This document shows, one piece after another, positions 1 through 7,238 of a stretch of 20,071 nt of DNA (positions are counted from its first letter, which is position 1; each line of letters opens with the position of its first letter). Position numbers and translations under genes: made by a program. The notes beneath the pieces are model-generated. The model was not told where the DNA came from. It worked only from the letters and a program-made list of their open reading frames with translations, and did no database searches. Source of the DNA: Spirochaetaceae bacterium (GTDB lineage Bacteria > Spirochaetota > Spirochaetia > DSM-2461); assembly GCA_016342385.1 (NCBI GenBank), contig JAEINM010000019.1, positions 1 through 20,071 of the forward strand, written 5' to 3'.

Positions 1-87
1 GGGCTGAAGTCTAAAGCAAATAGAATTTAGTGGCTCCGATCATGCCGCAAAAGTCATTCCTCCCCTTCGGGGAGATGAGAAGAAAAA

Positions 88-215
88 GGACTACATGAGA
101 TTATAAGCGAGAGGGGCCAGGATTACATGAGATTATAGACGAGAGGGGCCAGGATTACGTGAGATAATCGGCGAGAGGGGCCAGGATTACGTGAGATTAT
201 AAGCGAGAGGGGCAA
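88..215. repeat. Four perfect-register 32-bp tandem repeats
   Basis: Four head-to-tail copies of a 32-bp unit lie at 88-119, 120-151, 152-183 and 184-215. The core GAGAGGGGCCAGGATTAC is almost invariant across the junctions, and differences cluster in the middle of the unit (ATTATAAG, ATTATAGA, ATAATCGG). There are no spacers, so this is not a CRISPR array, and 32 is not a multiple of three, so it is not a peptide repeat. Read on the minus strand, three of the four units contain TATAAT. The flank 1-87 has no open frame of note, only a 6-bp GC hairpin with a TTC loop at 60-74. The array sits just beyond the terminator of the tRNA unit. Confidence 0.9.
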
Positions 216-220
216 GTTAT

Positions 221-254
221 AAATAAAAAAGATCTCTATGTTAAATAGAGATCT
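221..254 (-). terminator. Intrinsic terminator of the tRNA-fMet unit
   Basis: A perfect 10-bp inverted repeat (AGATCTCTAT at 230-239, ATAGAGATCT at 245-254, 5-nt loop) is followed on the minus strand by a T-rich tract (221-230). It starts only five bases past the 3' end of the proximal tRNA gene, so it ends the two-tRNA transcript. Confidence 0.88.
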
Positions 255-258
255 TCTA

Positions 259-331
259 TAGCAGGGGTAGGACTCGAACCTACGGCCTTTGGGTTATGAG
301 CCCAACGAGCTGCCAACTGCTCCACCCTGCG
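259..331 (-). tRNA. Initiator tRNA-fMet (CAT), copy 2 of the unit
   Basis: The minus strand folds as a full cloverleaf: acceptor 5' CGCAGGG, anticodon stem GGG/CCC around loop CTCATAA (anticodon CAT), and T arm GTAGG-TTCGAGT-CCTAC. Initiator rather than elongator identity follows from the three consecutive G:C pairs closing the anticodon stem and from the unpaired first position of the acceptor stem (C1 opposite U72). Close similarity by eye to E. coli fMet tRNA supports this. The discriminator is A and the CCA tail is not encoded, so it must be added post-transcriptionally. It is identical in sequence to the copy at 396-468 and is transcribed after it. Confidence 0.95.
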
Positions 332-341
332 ACGTTTTTTG

Positions 342-393
342 TTCTAAAATAAATATACACATTTTCATAAAGAATGTTAACTGAATTTTAGAA
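342..393 (-). repeat. Inverted repeat in the inter-tRNA spacer
   Basis: TTCTAAAAT (342-350) and ATTTTAGAA (385-393) are perfect 9-bp complements with a 34-nt loop, occupying most of the 64-nt spacer between the two tRNA genes. In the precursor RNA this would give a long hairpin between the tRNAs, plausibly a processing site. It has no following T tract, so it is unlikely to be a terminator. Confidence 0.6.
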
Positions 394-395
394 TA

Positions 396-468
396 TAGCA
401 GGGGTAGGACTCGAACCTACGGCCTTTGGGTTATGAGCCCAACGAGCTGCCAACTGCTCCACCCTGCG
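396..468 (-). tRNA. Initiator tRNA-fMet (CAT), copy 1 of the unit
   Basis: This gene is the promoter-proximal copy and is base-for-base identical to the gene at 259-331 across all 73 nt. Anticodon CAT, three G:C pairs at the base of the anticodon stem, and a C1 x U72 mismatch mark it as an initiator tRNA. The 3' CCA is not encoded (the genomic 3' flank reads TATATTC from position 72). Duplicate fMet genes are common in bacteria and usually reflect dosage for translation initiation. Confidence 0.95.
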
Positions 469-484
469 TCGTTTCGTTTGGTAA

Positions 485-511
485 ATTATAGGGAATAGAA
501 GTTTTTGTCAA
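485..511 (-). promoter_or_regulatory. Promoter of the tRNA-fMet unit
   Basis: On the minus strand a consensus -35 TTGACA (506-511) is followed, after a 15-bp spacer, by a consensus -10 TATAAT (485-490). Transcription would start about 10 bases before the first tRNA gene. Both hexamers are perfect, as expected of a strong stable-RNA promoter; the 15-bp spacer is shorter than the usual 17. Confidence 0.75.
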
Positions 512-520
512 TCATTTTCT

Positions 521-559
521 ACAAAAAAAGTAAAATGATTCTTCTAAGTGACCTAGAAG
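521..559 (-). terminator. Possible terminator after the PrsW-like gene
   Basis: On the minus strand, CTTCTA (554-559) and TAGAAG (541-546) form a 6-bp stem with a 7-nt loop, and a run of seven T lies at 523-529. The stem is AT-rich and the T run is about 11 nt away, so this is a weak candidate. It does separate the hisC-prsW unit from the tRNA promoter. Confidence 0.35.
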
Positions 560-562
560 TAA

Positions 563-1222
563 CTATTGATGGGATTTTTTCATTACCTGTCCTCTTAAAA
601 AGAACAGGGCGACTAATAGCAAAATTATACTTAACAGATAATAGGGATAATGCAAATTTATCAATATATTATAAAATCCATGTATTATGACTGTTGTCGC
701 AAGAGTTTTACTATAAAAGCGCTTTTCCTCTATTTTACCCTTTCCCGCAAAATAACCCATAAAAGCTCCGCATATGGCATGGAGGGGAACCGCCGTCAGG
801 CTTCTGGAAATAATCATGGGTACAGGATTGGAAGATCCTGTCAGGTAGATAATATTCTCTGCAAAAGCAAAGCCCACGGCTACGGCTATGCTGTAACGGA
901 TCCCGTCATTTATGGTGCGGAAGTTTTCATCTCTGTACAAAATAAGAATAATAACTGTCAGTTTTATGGATTCTTCAATTAATGCTGTTGAAAGAAAAGG
1001 GCGGAGAATAAAATCACTCAATATGCCCCGTCCCACCAATCCAGTCCCTATGGATACAAGAATGATTCCGGGTAAAACAGATATGGCTCCCCAGATCAAC
1101 AGTTTCACATAGAGAGCTTTGTTCAGATTTTCTCCGGGCTCTTTTCGGAAAGCAATGATACTGATAAGCGCCGAGGGAATAAGTGAGAGAAAAACTATCG
1201 TCGCCGGGAATTGCCAGATCAT
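563..1222 (-). CDS. PrsW-family intramembrane metalloprotease
   Basis: This 219-aa polytopic membrane protein has the conserved blocks of the PrsW family (glutamyl-protease/CAAX-protease-like membrane proteases): EESIK at residues 83-87, an AEN motif at about 121-123, a conserved R140 and H148 in a helix, and HGFYN at 181-185. These residues are expected to form the metal site inside the membrane. In Bacillus subtilis PrsW performs site-1 cleavage of the anti-sigma factor RsiW, but many family members have unknown substrates and no anti-sigma gene is visible here. Seven or so hydrophobic segments cover most of the length. Its ATG overlaps the hisC stop as ATGA, so the two are probably translationally coupled. 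Family assignment is secure; substrate is unknown. Confidence 0.85.
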   Translation of the reverse strand: MIWQFPATIVFLSLIPSALISIIAFRKEPGENLNKALYVKLLIWGAISVLPGIILVSIGTGLVGRGILSDFILRPFLSTALIEESIKLTVIILILYRDENFRTINDGIRYSIAVAVGFAFAENIIYLTGSSNPVPMIISRSLTAVPLHAICGAFMGYFAGKGKIEEKRFYSKTLATTVIIHGFYNILINLHYPYYLLSIILLLVALFFLRGQVMKKSHQ

Positions 1223-2274
1223 TTTAGAGTATTTTCCAGAATCCGTATGAATAAACGGTTATCTTCTTCTGTACCCACGGTTACCCGGATCCACTGTTCC
1301 AGTCCGAAAGATGTCAGTGGACGTATGGTTATACCCTGGTCCATCATCTGCTGGAATAATACTTTTGAGTCCATTCCAATATAGAGGCAGACAAAATTGG
1401 CCTGAGACTCATAGTATTTCAGCTCAAGGCGATCGAGTTCATCATATATAAACCTTTTCCCTATGCTGTTCATTTCTCTGCTTCTCCTGTAGAAATCATC
1501 ATCACTCAGAGCCGCTGTGGCACCGATCTGTGCAGGAGTATTGACATTAAAGGGCTGTTTGGTTACCAGTATTTCCTCTAGAACTTCTTCTCTGGCTATT
1601 CCGTAACCGACTCTCAATCCCGCAAGACCGTAAATCTTTGAAAAAGTTCGAAGAATCATCAGGTTGGGATATTTCTCGAGCAATTGCTTCGAATCGGGGA
1701 AATCCAGGGCATCACTGTAATCCGCGTAGGCTTCATCGAGAACAAAAAGAATATCATGAGGTATTTTTTTCAGCATATCATCCAGATCATTGTGATTTAT
1801 ATAGGTTCCGGTCGGATTGTTGGGATTACAGAAATAAATGATTTTCGTATTGCTGTTTATGAGAGCAAGAATCTTAGCGGGATCAAATGTACCCTCAGTC
1901 ATTTCCGCTTTCTGTATTTCTCCGGAAAAGAGAATTGTGGCAAAAGTATATTCTGAAAAAGTGCTCACGGCGGTAATCGCATTGTCCCCATGGGAAACAT
2001 ATGTGGCGGCAATTAATGTCATCAGCTCATCGGAACCATTGCCGACAATTATATTCTCTCTCTTGTATCCGAGTTTCTCTGCAAGAGCCTCTCGCAGAAT
2101 CCGGCAAGTCCCATCGGGGTAAATATTGACGTTGTTAATGCCGTGGAGAATGGCTTCAATGGCCTTAGGGGAGGGGCCCAGTCTGTTTTCATTGGAGGAG
2201 AGTTTCAAGGCTCCCTCTTTAAGAACACCCGGTTTATAGGGGATCATCTGACTCAAATTGCTCTTCATTTTCAT
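1219..2274 (-). CDS. hisC: Histidinol-phosphate aminotransferase (HisC-like)
   Basis: This 351-aa class I/II PLP-dependent aminotransferase matches the usual HisC length. Visible motifs are LSSNENRLGPSP near the N terminus, the CNPNNPTG block (residues 149-156), the PLP-binding D180 in LDEAYADY, and the Schiff-base lysine K213 in TFSKIYGLAGLRVGYG with R221. HisC converts imidazole-acetol phosphate plus glutamate to histidinol phosphate in histidine biosynthesis; related enzymes also use aromatic amino acids. No other his gene is in the window, so an aromatic or dual role is possible. An AGGAG lies about 11 bases before the first ATG, and a second ATG follows two codons later. It is divergent from an Lrp/AsnC regulator and overlaps the downstream PrsW gene by four bases. 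Confidence 0.88.
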   Translation of the reverse strand: MKMKSNLSQMIPYKPGVLKEGALKLSSNENRLGPSPKAIEAILHGINNVNIYPDGTCRILREALAEKLGYKRENIIVGNGSDELMTLIAATYVSHGDNAITAVSTFSEYTFATILFSGEIQKAEMTEGTFDPAKILALINSNTKIIYFCNPNNPTGTYINHNDLDDMLKKIPHDILFVLDEAYADYSDALDFPDSKQLLEKYPNLMILRTFSKIYGLAGLRVGYGIAREEVLEEILVTKQPFNVNTPAQIGATAALSDDDFYRRSREMNSIGKRFIYDELDRLELKYYESQANFVCLYIGMDSKVLFQQMMDQGITIRPLTSFGLEQWIRVTVGTEEDNRLFIRILENTLK

Positions 2275-2406
2275 TTTTTTCCTATCTCCTGTTTCACAAC
2301 AATAATCACACTTTAAAATGAAATCGATTTTTTTGTAATAGCTAGAAAGGGAAAAAGTAAACTCTATTTAATCACAAAAATGTATTACGAAATATTGAAA
2401 TATTGC

Positions 2407-2434
2407 TTTACAATTTACGAAAAACGAATACAAT
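2407..2434 (+). promoter_or_regulatory. Promoter of the Lrp/AsnC-family gene
   Basis: TTTACA (2407-2412) and TACAAT (2429-2434) are separated by 16 bp, giving a start near 2441 and a leader of about 30 nt with AAAGGA before the ATG. Two copies of TTACGAAA at 2385-2392 and 2415-2422, exactly 30 bp apart, and the AATATT-GA-AATATT motif at 2391-2404 surround the -35 and are candidate regulator sites. Confidence 0.5.
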
Positions 2435-2469
2435 AAGTCTATAACATAAATATAAAGGATGTATTTACT

Positions 2470-2904
2470 ATGCAGCCAGATGATATAGATTGGAAAATTA
2501 TCGAAATACTCAGGGAGAATTTCATTCCCAACAATGCCATAGCACGGGAACTCGGTGTCTCAGAAGGGATGATCCGTCAGAGAGTGAAACGTTTGAAAGA
2601 AGCGGGAATCCTTAAAATCAAAGCACTGATCAATCCCGATGTCCTCGAGAATCTTCAGTTGGCTATGGTTGCCATAAACATTACCGAGTCAGCCCTTTTG
2701 AAAAAAAGAGCCGATCAGATCGCCTCTCTGGAAAATGTATTATCCGTATCTTTCACTTCGGGCCGGTATGATCTTTTTGCCGAGGTCCTTGTCACTTCAA
2801 ACCGCGATCTTGTCCGGTTTCTCACAGAAGAACTGCCCAATGTGGAAGGTGTAACCAATACCGAGACATTTATGATGCTCAGAAGCTATGGCAAATTTGT
2901 TTAA
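2470..2904 (+). CDS. Lrp/AsnC-family transcriptional regulator
   Basis: This 144-aa protein has the two-part structure of the Lrp/AsnC family. An N-terminal AsnC-type helix-turn-helix (about residues 3-50) contains ARELGVSEGMIRQRVKRL. A C-terminal RAM/ligand-binding domain (about 65-140) ends in the family-typical TETFMMLRSYGKF-like strand. Such proteins form dimers to octamers and respond to amino acids. It is transcribed away from hisC, so regulation of that aminotransferase and of itself is a reasonable inference; the ligand cannot be read from the sequence. The start is supported by AAAGGA about 10 nt upstream. Confidence 0.9.
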   Translation: MQPDDIDWKIIEILRENFIPNNAIARELGVSEGMIRQRVKRLKEAGILKIKALINPDVLENLQLAMVAINITESALLKKRADQIASLENVLSVSFTSGRYDLFAEVLVTSNRDLVRFLTEELPNVEGVTNTETFMMLRSYGKFV

Positions 2905-2928
2905 ATTCTATTTTTTAACTGTTTCTTT

Positions 2929-4542
2929 TTAGGTCTCGATTTCTTTATTCAGCAGCTTTGAGTGTTCTATCAGTACATCTATGCTGCTTTTAATCTCTAA
3001 AACTTCTTCGGATATTTCACCAATATTCTGCATCATATCAGTGACTGACCGCAGGACAGCATCAGCTGATCCCAGCACATCATTTATATCAGAATACACC
3101 ACCTGCTGATTCTCCTGAACATCATTTACACTGGAGTTAACATTTTGTGTCAGTTCATTCAGATTCGTGGATGCTGTCAGAATCTCTTTACTTCCAATGG
3201 ATAATTCACTGGTATTGGAAGACATCTCATCCATTGCCTGTGATACTTCTTCAATATGAGAATGCATCTCTTTAAATGCCGTACCCGATTCATTGATTTC
3301 AACTCCTGCCTTTTCTATCGCTTCCACAAGGGATCTGAGGGTGACTGCTATCTCTCCGGCATTCTGAGAACTGGAATCAGCCAGTTTCCGGATCTCTTCA
3401 GCCACTACGGCAAATCCTTTTCCCGCATCGCCCGCATGAGCGGATTCTATTGCCGCATTCATTGAAAGAAGATTGGTCTGGGATGCAATACTTTCAATAA
3501 TGGAGGTCATCTCTTTTATACTTTCCAGATGTTTACTGACTGACTCAAAGGAATCTATTGTGTTTTCCAGCGTATCTTCCCCTTTTGTTGATATAGACTT
3601 AAGAGCCGATACTGTTTCTTTTTTCTTATGGATTACACTTGAGACATTCTCTATTGATGCTGACATCTCTTCAATTGATGCACTGGATTCTGTCACATTG
3701 GACGCCTGATCGTCGGATAGTGATTTCAGGTTATCAACACTGGTATTTATCTGGTTTAACGCTTTTGCGCTGCTGTTAAAACTCTGTTGAAGGATATTGA
3801 TCTGATCTGTCACTGTTTCCAGGCTATTTTTTATGGAAGAACTGGCTCGTATGGCATTTTCAGCTATTAGAGAAACATTATTCGTTTTCTCCAGTTGTTT
3901 TGCTGAAGAAGCAAGCAGTTCTTTTCTCTTAATTTCATCATCTTTTGACTGTTTTAGTTTTTCTAAAATATCTGTTAGTATTTTCCCTTCTATAGTTTTA
4001 GTAAAATATATGGTAATAATAGCAACAGTCATTAATATCGCCGGTATCAGAATCTGAGTTATAGGAGGCATTATCTCTGTGTATATATGGCCTGTTAAGA
4101 GAGCAATAATTGAACTTACAAGAAACATTGCCAGACTGGAAATAGAGAAGAATAATGCTTGCTTTCTGCTGTTTGTAAACAGGATGGTAATAAACATCAA
4201 TTCGTAAAACGAGAGGGCATTTGAATGGATTATCTGATTAACCATAAAACTCTGGCTGATATACAGCAGAGATAGAATAATAAAAATACTGGATAAAAGA
4301 ACAGTTGCCGCTCTAGTGTATTTTCCTTTTAGAACAAGGATAAAGGAGGATAATACCGATACAATCATCAGAATATCCATTATTATCCGCACTGGTGGTT
4401 CTTTCGTAATGATATATAATATGGTCAGTGGAATCAGCATGGTTGCTATAAAAAGCGAGAGAATAGCTAATATGGGAGCCTTCATCTGTATTTTATATTC
4501 TTCATCTTTATAGGTTTCTTTTATTCGTTTAATAAGGGTCAT
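2929..4542 (-). CDS. Methyl-accepting chemotaxis protein with six-helix membrane sensor
   Basis: This 537-aa chemoreceptor has an N-terminal hydrophobic region (about residues 20-180) with six predicted transmembrane helices and no large periplasmic loop. A short linker (KLKQSKDDEIKRKELL) leads into a long cytoplasmic coiled-coil signalling domain. The conserved hairpin tip is visible as AGDAGKGFAVVAEEIRKLAD at about residues 366-385, which contacts CheA/CheW. There is no obvious Cache, PAS or HAMP domain, so the signal is likely sensed in or at the membrane (for example redox state, ion flux, or a hydrophobic ligand); this is inference. No che gene is adjacent. It ends convergently 24 bases from the Lrp-type gene. 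Confidence 0.92.
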   Translation of the reverse strand: MTLIKRIKETYKDEEYKIQMKAPILAILSLFIATMLIPLTILYIITKEPPVRIIMDILMIVSVLSSFILVLKGKYTRAATVLLSSIFIILSLLYISQSFMVNQIIHSNALSFYELMFITILFTNSRKQALFFSISSLAMFLVSSIIALLTGHIYTEIMPPITQILIPAILMTVAIITIYFTKTIEGKILTDILEKLKQSKDDEIKRKELLASSAKQLEKTNNVSLIAENAIRASSSIKNSLETVTDQINILQQSFNSSAKALNQINTSVDNLKSLSDDQASNVTESSASIEEMSASIENVSSVIHKKKETVSALKSISTKGEDTLENTIDSFESVSKHLESIKEMTSIIESIASQTNLLSMNAAIESAHAGDAGKGFAVVAEEIRKLADSSSQNAGEIAVTLRSLVEAIEKAGVEINESGTAFKEMHSHIEEVSQAMDEMSSNTSELSIGSKEILTASTNLNELTQNVNSSVNDVQENQQVVYSDINDVLGSADAVLRSVTDMMQNIGEISEEVLEIKSSIDVLIEHSKLLNKEIET

Positions 4543-4570
4543 ATTTTATTCCATGTATTATGTATTTAAT

Positions 4571-4598
4571 TTGTCTATTATATTAAATTATATATATT
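4571..4598 (+). promoter_or_regulatory. Candidate clpB promoter in an AT-rich divergent spacer
   Basis: TTGTCT (4571-4576) and TATATT (4593-4598) are 16 bp apart. The whole 4543-4659 spacer between the chemoreceptor and clpB is nearly pure A/T, so chance matches are frequent and this call is weak. I find neither a CIRCE (HrcA) inverted repeat nor a CtsR heptad repeat in it. Confidence 0.3.
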
Positions 4599-4659
4599 AA
4601 TATATAATAAAATGTATTTATTTTAATACTATTATTGTTATACAGGAGGCAAATCCGCA

Positions 4660-7227
4660 ATGCATGAAAGATTCACATTAAAAGCCCAGGAAGTCATTGA
4701 AGCTACTTCAAAATATGCCGTAGACAGACAGCACGGACAAATAGATCCCATTCATATACTCAGTGCCCTGATAAATCAGCGTGAAGGAATCGTGCCTCCC
4801 TTACTCGACAGGCTCGGTGTGGAAAAATCACTACTGGAAAATGATATTCAGGGTTTTATGGCAAAAGTCCCCAGGGCCTATGGTGAAACTCTACAGGTTT
4901 CTCTCTCACAGCAGTCCATGGCTTTACTGAGAAAAGCGGAGAAAGAAACCTCGGATTTAAAAGATGAGTTTATATCAACAGAACATATATTCATCGCTAT
5001 TGCTTCTACCGGTGGGGATCTGTCGGCTCTTTTAGCCAGACATAGCATAACAAAAGACTCTATTCTTCAGTCCCTGGTCTCTATCCGGGGTAATCAGAGA
5101 GTCACAGATCAGAATCCCGAAGACAAATATCAGGTCCTCGACAAATTCTGCACAGACCTCACGGCACTGGCCAGAAAGGAGAAGCTGGATCCCGTTATAG
5201 GCCGCGATGAAGAGATTAGAAGAGTCATGCAGGTACTCTCCCGAAGGACCAAGAACAATCCCGTCTTAATCGGTGAGCCGGGAGTGGGGAAGACAGCCAT
5301 CGCCGAAGGACTGGCAAGAAGAATCGTATCCGGTGATGTTCCGGATTCTTTAAAAAATAAACAGCTTCTTTCTCTGGATCTGGGCGCTTTAGTCGCCGGA
5401 GCCAAATTCCGTGGAGAGTTTGAAGAACGGCTGAAGATGGTCATAAAAGAGATCTCCAAATCCGACGGAGCTATTATTTTATTTATCGATGAACTGCACA
5501 CCCTAATGGGTGCGGGAGCCGCAGAAGGTTCTACCGATGCCTCAAATCTTTTAAAACCGGCACTATCCCGGGGAGAACTGAGAACTATCGGAGCGACAAC
5601 GCTCGATGAGTACCGCAAGCACATAGAAAAAGATCCCGCCTTTGAAAGACGGTTCCAGCAGGTCTATACTGCAGAACCATCAGTTGAAGATACGGTTACC
5701 ATATTAAGGGGAATCAAGGACCGTTACGAGATTCACCACGGTGTCAGAATTAAAGACGAGGCACTTATTGCGGCAGCCAATCTGTCCAACCGCTATATTA
5801 CATCGCGATTTCTTCCCGACAAGGCCATAGACCTGGTGGATGAAGCCGCCAGCCGTCTGAAAATGGAGATTGAGAGTCAGCCCGAGGAGATTGACAGATT
5901 AGAGAGGAAAATGCTTCAGCTGGAAATCGAAAAGCAGTCTCTATCCCGGGAAGAGGATCAGGCTTCTGAAGAGAGGCGAAAGAGTATTTCCAGTGAACTG
6001 GCGGATCTGAAAAGTGACTTTGACTCGCTGACTCTCCAGTGGCAGAATGAAAAAAAGATCATACAATCAATCCGGGAATTGAAACAGCAGATTGAAGACC
6101 TCCAGGGACAGGAAAACATTTACGAAAGAGAAGGGGACTTTGCCGGTGCGGCAGAAATTAAGCATGGCAAACTGCCCCTGGCCCATAGTGAGTTACAGAA
6201 AAAAGGGGAGGAACTGGAAAGAGTTCAGACAGGCAAAAGTCTGCTGCAGGAAGAAGTCACCGAAGAGGATATTGCTCTTGTGGTATCTAACTGGACGGGA
6301 ATCCCCGTGTCTAAAATGATCAGTTCCGAGAAAGAGAAGCTGCTCAAGCTGGAATCTATTCTTGAAAAAAGGGTCGTGGGACAGAATAATGCGGTAGAGA
6401 CCCTTTCCGATGCCATTAGACGGAACAGGAGCGGGCTGTCCGACAGCAGCCGGCCTCAGGGATCATTCATCTTTCTGGGACCCACAGGTGTGGGGAAAAC
6501 AGAACTGGCCAAAACGCTGGCGGATTTTCTGTTTAATGACGAAAAAGCCCTCACCAGAATAGATATGAGTGAATATATGGAAAAATACGCGGTTTCCCGT
6601 TTAATAGGAGCCCCTCCCGGTTATGTGGGGTATGAGCAGGGGGGGCAACTGACAGAAGCCGTGCGGAGAAGACCCTATTCTGTTATCCTCTTTGACGAAA
6701 TAGAAAAAGCTCATCCCGATGTATTCAATATTCTGCTCCAGGTACTCGATGACGGCCGTCTCACAGATGGTCAGGGGCGTATTGTCAATTTCCAGAACAC
6801 CATTATTATTATGACCAGTAATCTCGGAAGTCAATTGATTATGGAGAATCTCCCCGAAGAGCAATTGAGACAGCAGATGGACGGTCTGATGAAAACCACC
6901 TTCAAACCGGAGTTTCTCAATAGAATAGATGACATTATTATATTCAATCAGCTCAGCGAAGAGAACATTCTCAATATTATTGATATTCAGATTCACCAGC
7001 TGGCAGAGAGACTTAAAGAGAAGAAAATCATTCTCGATCTATCAGAGGATGCGAAAAAACACCTGGCTCATCTGGGCTATGATCCCCTGTACGGAGCCCG
7101 TCCACTTAAAAGGACATTGCAGAATCTTTTACAGAATCAACTGGCCCGGAAAATCCTTGCCGGGGAATACCCCGAAGGATCAACTGTTCATGCGGGACTG
7201 GAAAAGGGGGAAATCGTTTTTTCCTAG
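4660..7227 (+). CDS. clpB: ClpB disaggregase (Hsp100 ATPase)
   Basis: This is an 855-aa full-length ClpB. It has an N-terminal double Clp-N repeat (1-145), then NBD1 with Walker A GEPGVGKT (about 205-212) and Walker B ILFIDE. A coiled-coil middle domain (about 400-530) separates ClpB from ClpA/ClpC and couples it to DnaK. NBD2 has Walker A GPTGVGKT (about 607-614) and Walker B VILFDE. The C-terminal sensor block LGYDPLYGARPLKR is intact. It threads aggregated proteins through a hexameric pore with DnaK/DnaJ. No ClpP-binding IGF/L loop is evident. A strong AGGAGG lies 10 nt before the ATG. It ends 11 bases from a convergent gene. Confidence 0.97.
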   Translation: MHERFTLKAQEVIEATSKYAVDRQHGQIDPIHILSALINQREGIVPPLLDRLGVEKSLLENDIQGFMAKVPRAYGETLQVSLSQQSMALLRKAEKETSDLKDEFISTEHIFIAIASTGGDLSALLARHSITKDSILQSLVSIRGNQRVTDQNPEDKYQVLDKFCTDLTALARKEKLDPVIGRDEEIRRVMQVLSRRTKNNPVLIGEPGVGKTAIAEGLARRIVSGDVPDSLKNKQLLSLDLGALVAGAKFRGEFEERLKMVIKEISKSDGAIILFIDELHTLMGAGAAEGSTDASNLLKPALSRGELRTIGATTLDEYRKHIEKDPAFERRFQQVYTAEPSVEDTVTILRGIKDRYEIHHGVRIKDEALIAAANLSNRYITSRFLPDKAIDLVDEAASRLKMEIESQPEEIDRLERKMLQLEIEKQSLSREEDQASEERRKSISSELADLKSDFDSLTLQWQNEKKIIQSIRELKQQIEDLQGQENIYEREGDFAGAAEIKHGKLPLAHSELQKKGEELERVQTGKSLLQEEVTEEDIALVVSNWTGIPVSKMISSEKEKLLKLESILEKRVVGQNNAVETLSDAIRRNRSGLSDSSRPQGSFIFLGPTGVGKTELAKTLADFLFNDEKALTRIDMSEYMEKYAVSRLIGAPPGYVGYEQGGQLTEAVRRRPYSVILFDEIEKAHPDVFNILLQVLDDGRLTDGQGRIVNFQNTIIIMTSNLGSQLIMENLPEEQLRQQMDGLMKTTFKPEFLNRIDDIIIFNQLSEENILNIIDIQIHQLAERLKEKKIILDLSEDAKKHLAHLGYDPLYGARPLKRTLQNLLQNQLARKILAGEYPEGSTVHAGLEKGEIVFS

Positions 7228-7238
7228 GGGCGAGAATA

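Noticed and set aside
88..215. Short regular repeats that might be a CRISPR array
   Set aside because: The 32-bp units are directly adjacent with no unique spacers, and no cas gene is present.
4543..4659. Possible CIRCE or CtsR heat-shock operator before clpB
   Set aside because: The spacer is AT-rich with imperfect palindromes of A/T only; no TTAGCACTC-type inverted repeat or CtsR heptad repeat is present.
5130..5624. 164-codon open frame antisense to clpB
   Set aside because: It is a serine-rich low-complexity shadow of the conserved NBD1 region.
6601..6996. 131-codon open frame on the minus strand inside clpB
   Set aside because: It is antisense to the highly conserved second ATPase domain of clpB, has no ribosome-binding site evidence and no recognisable motif.
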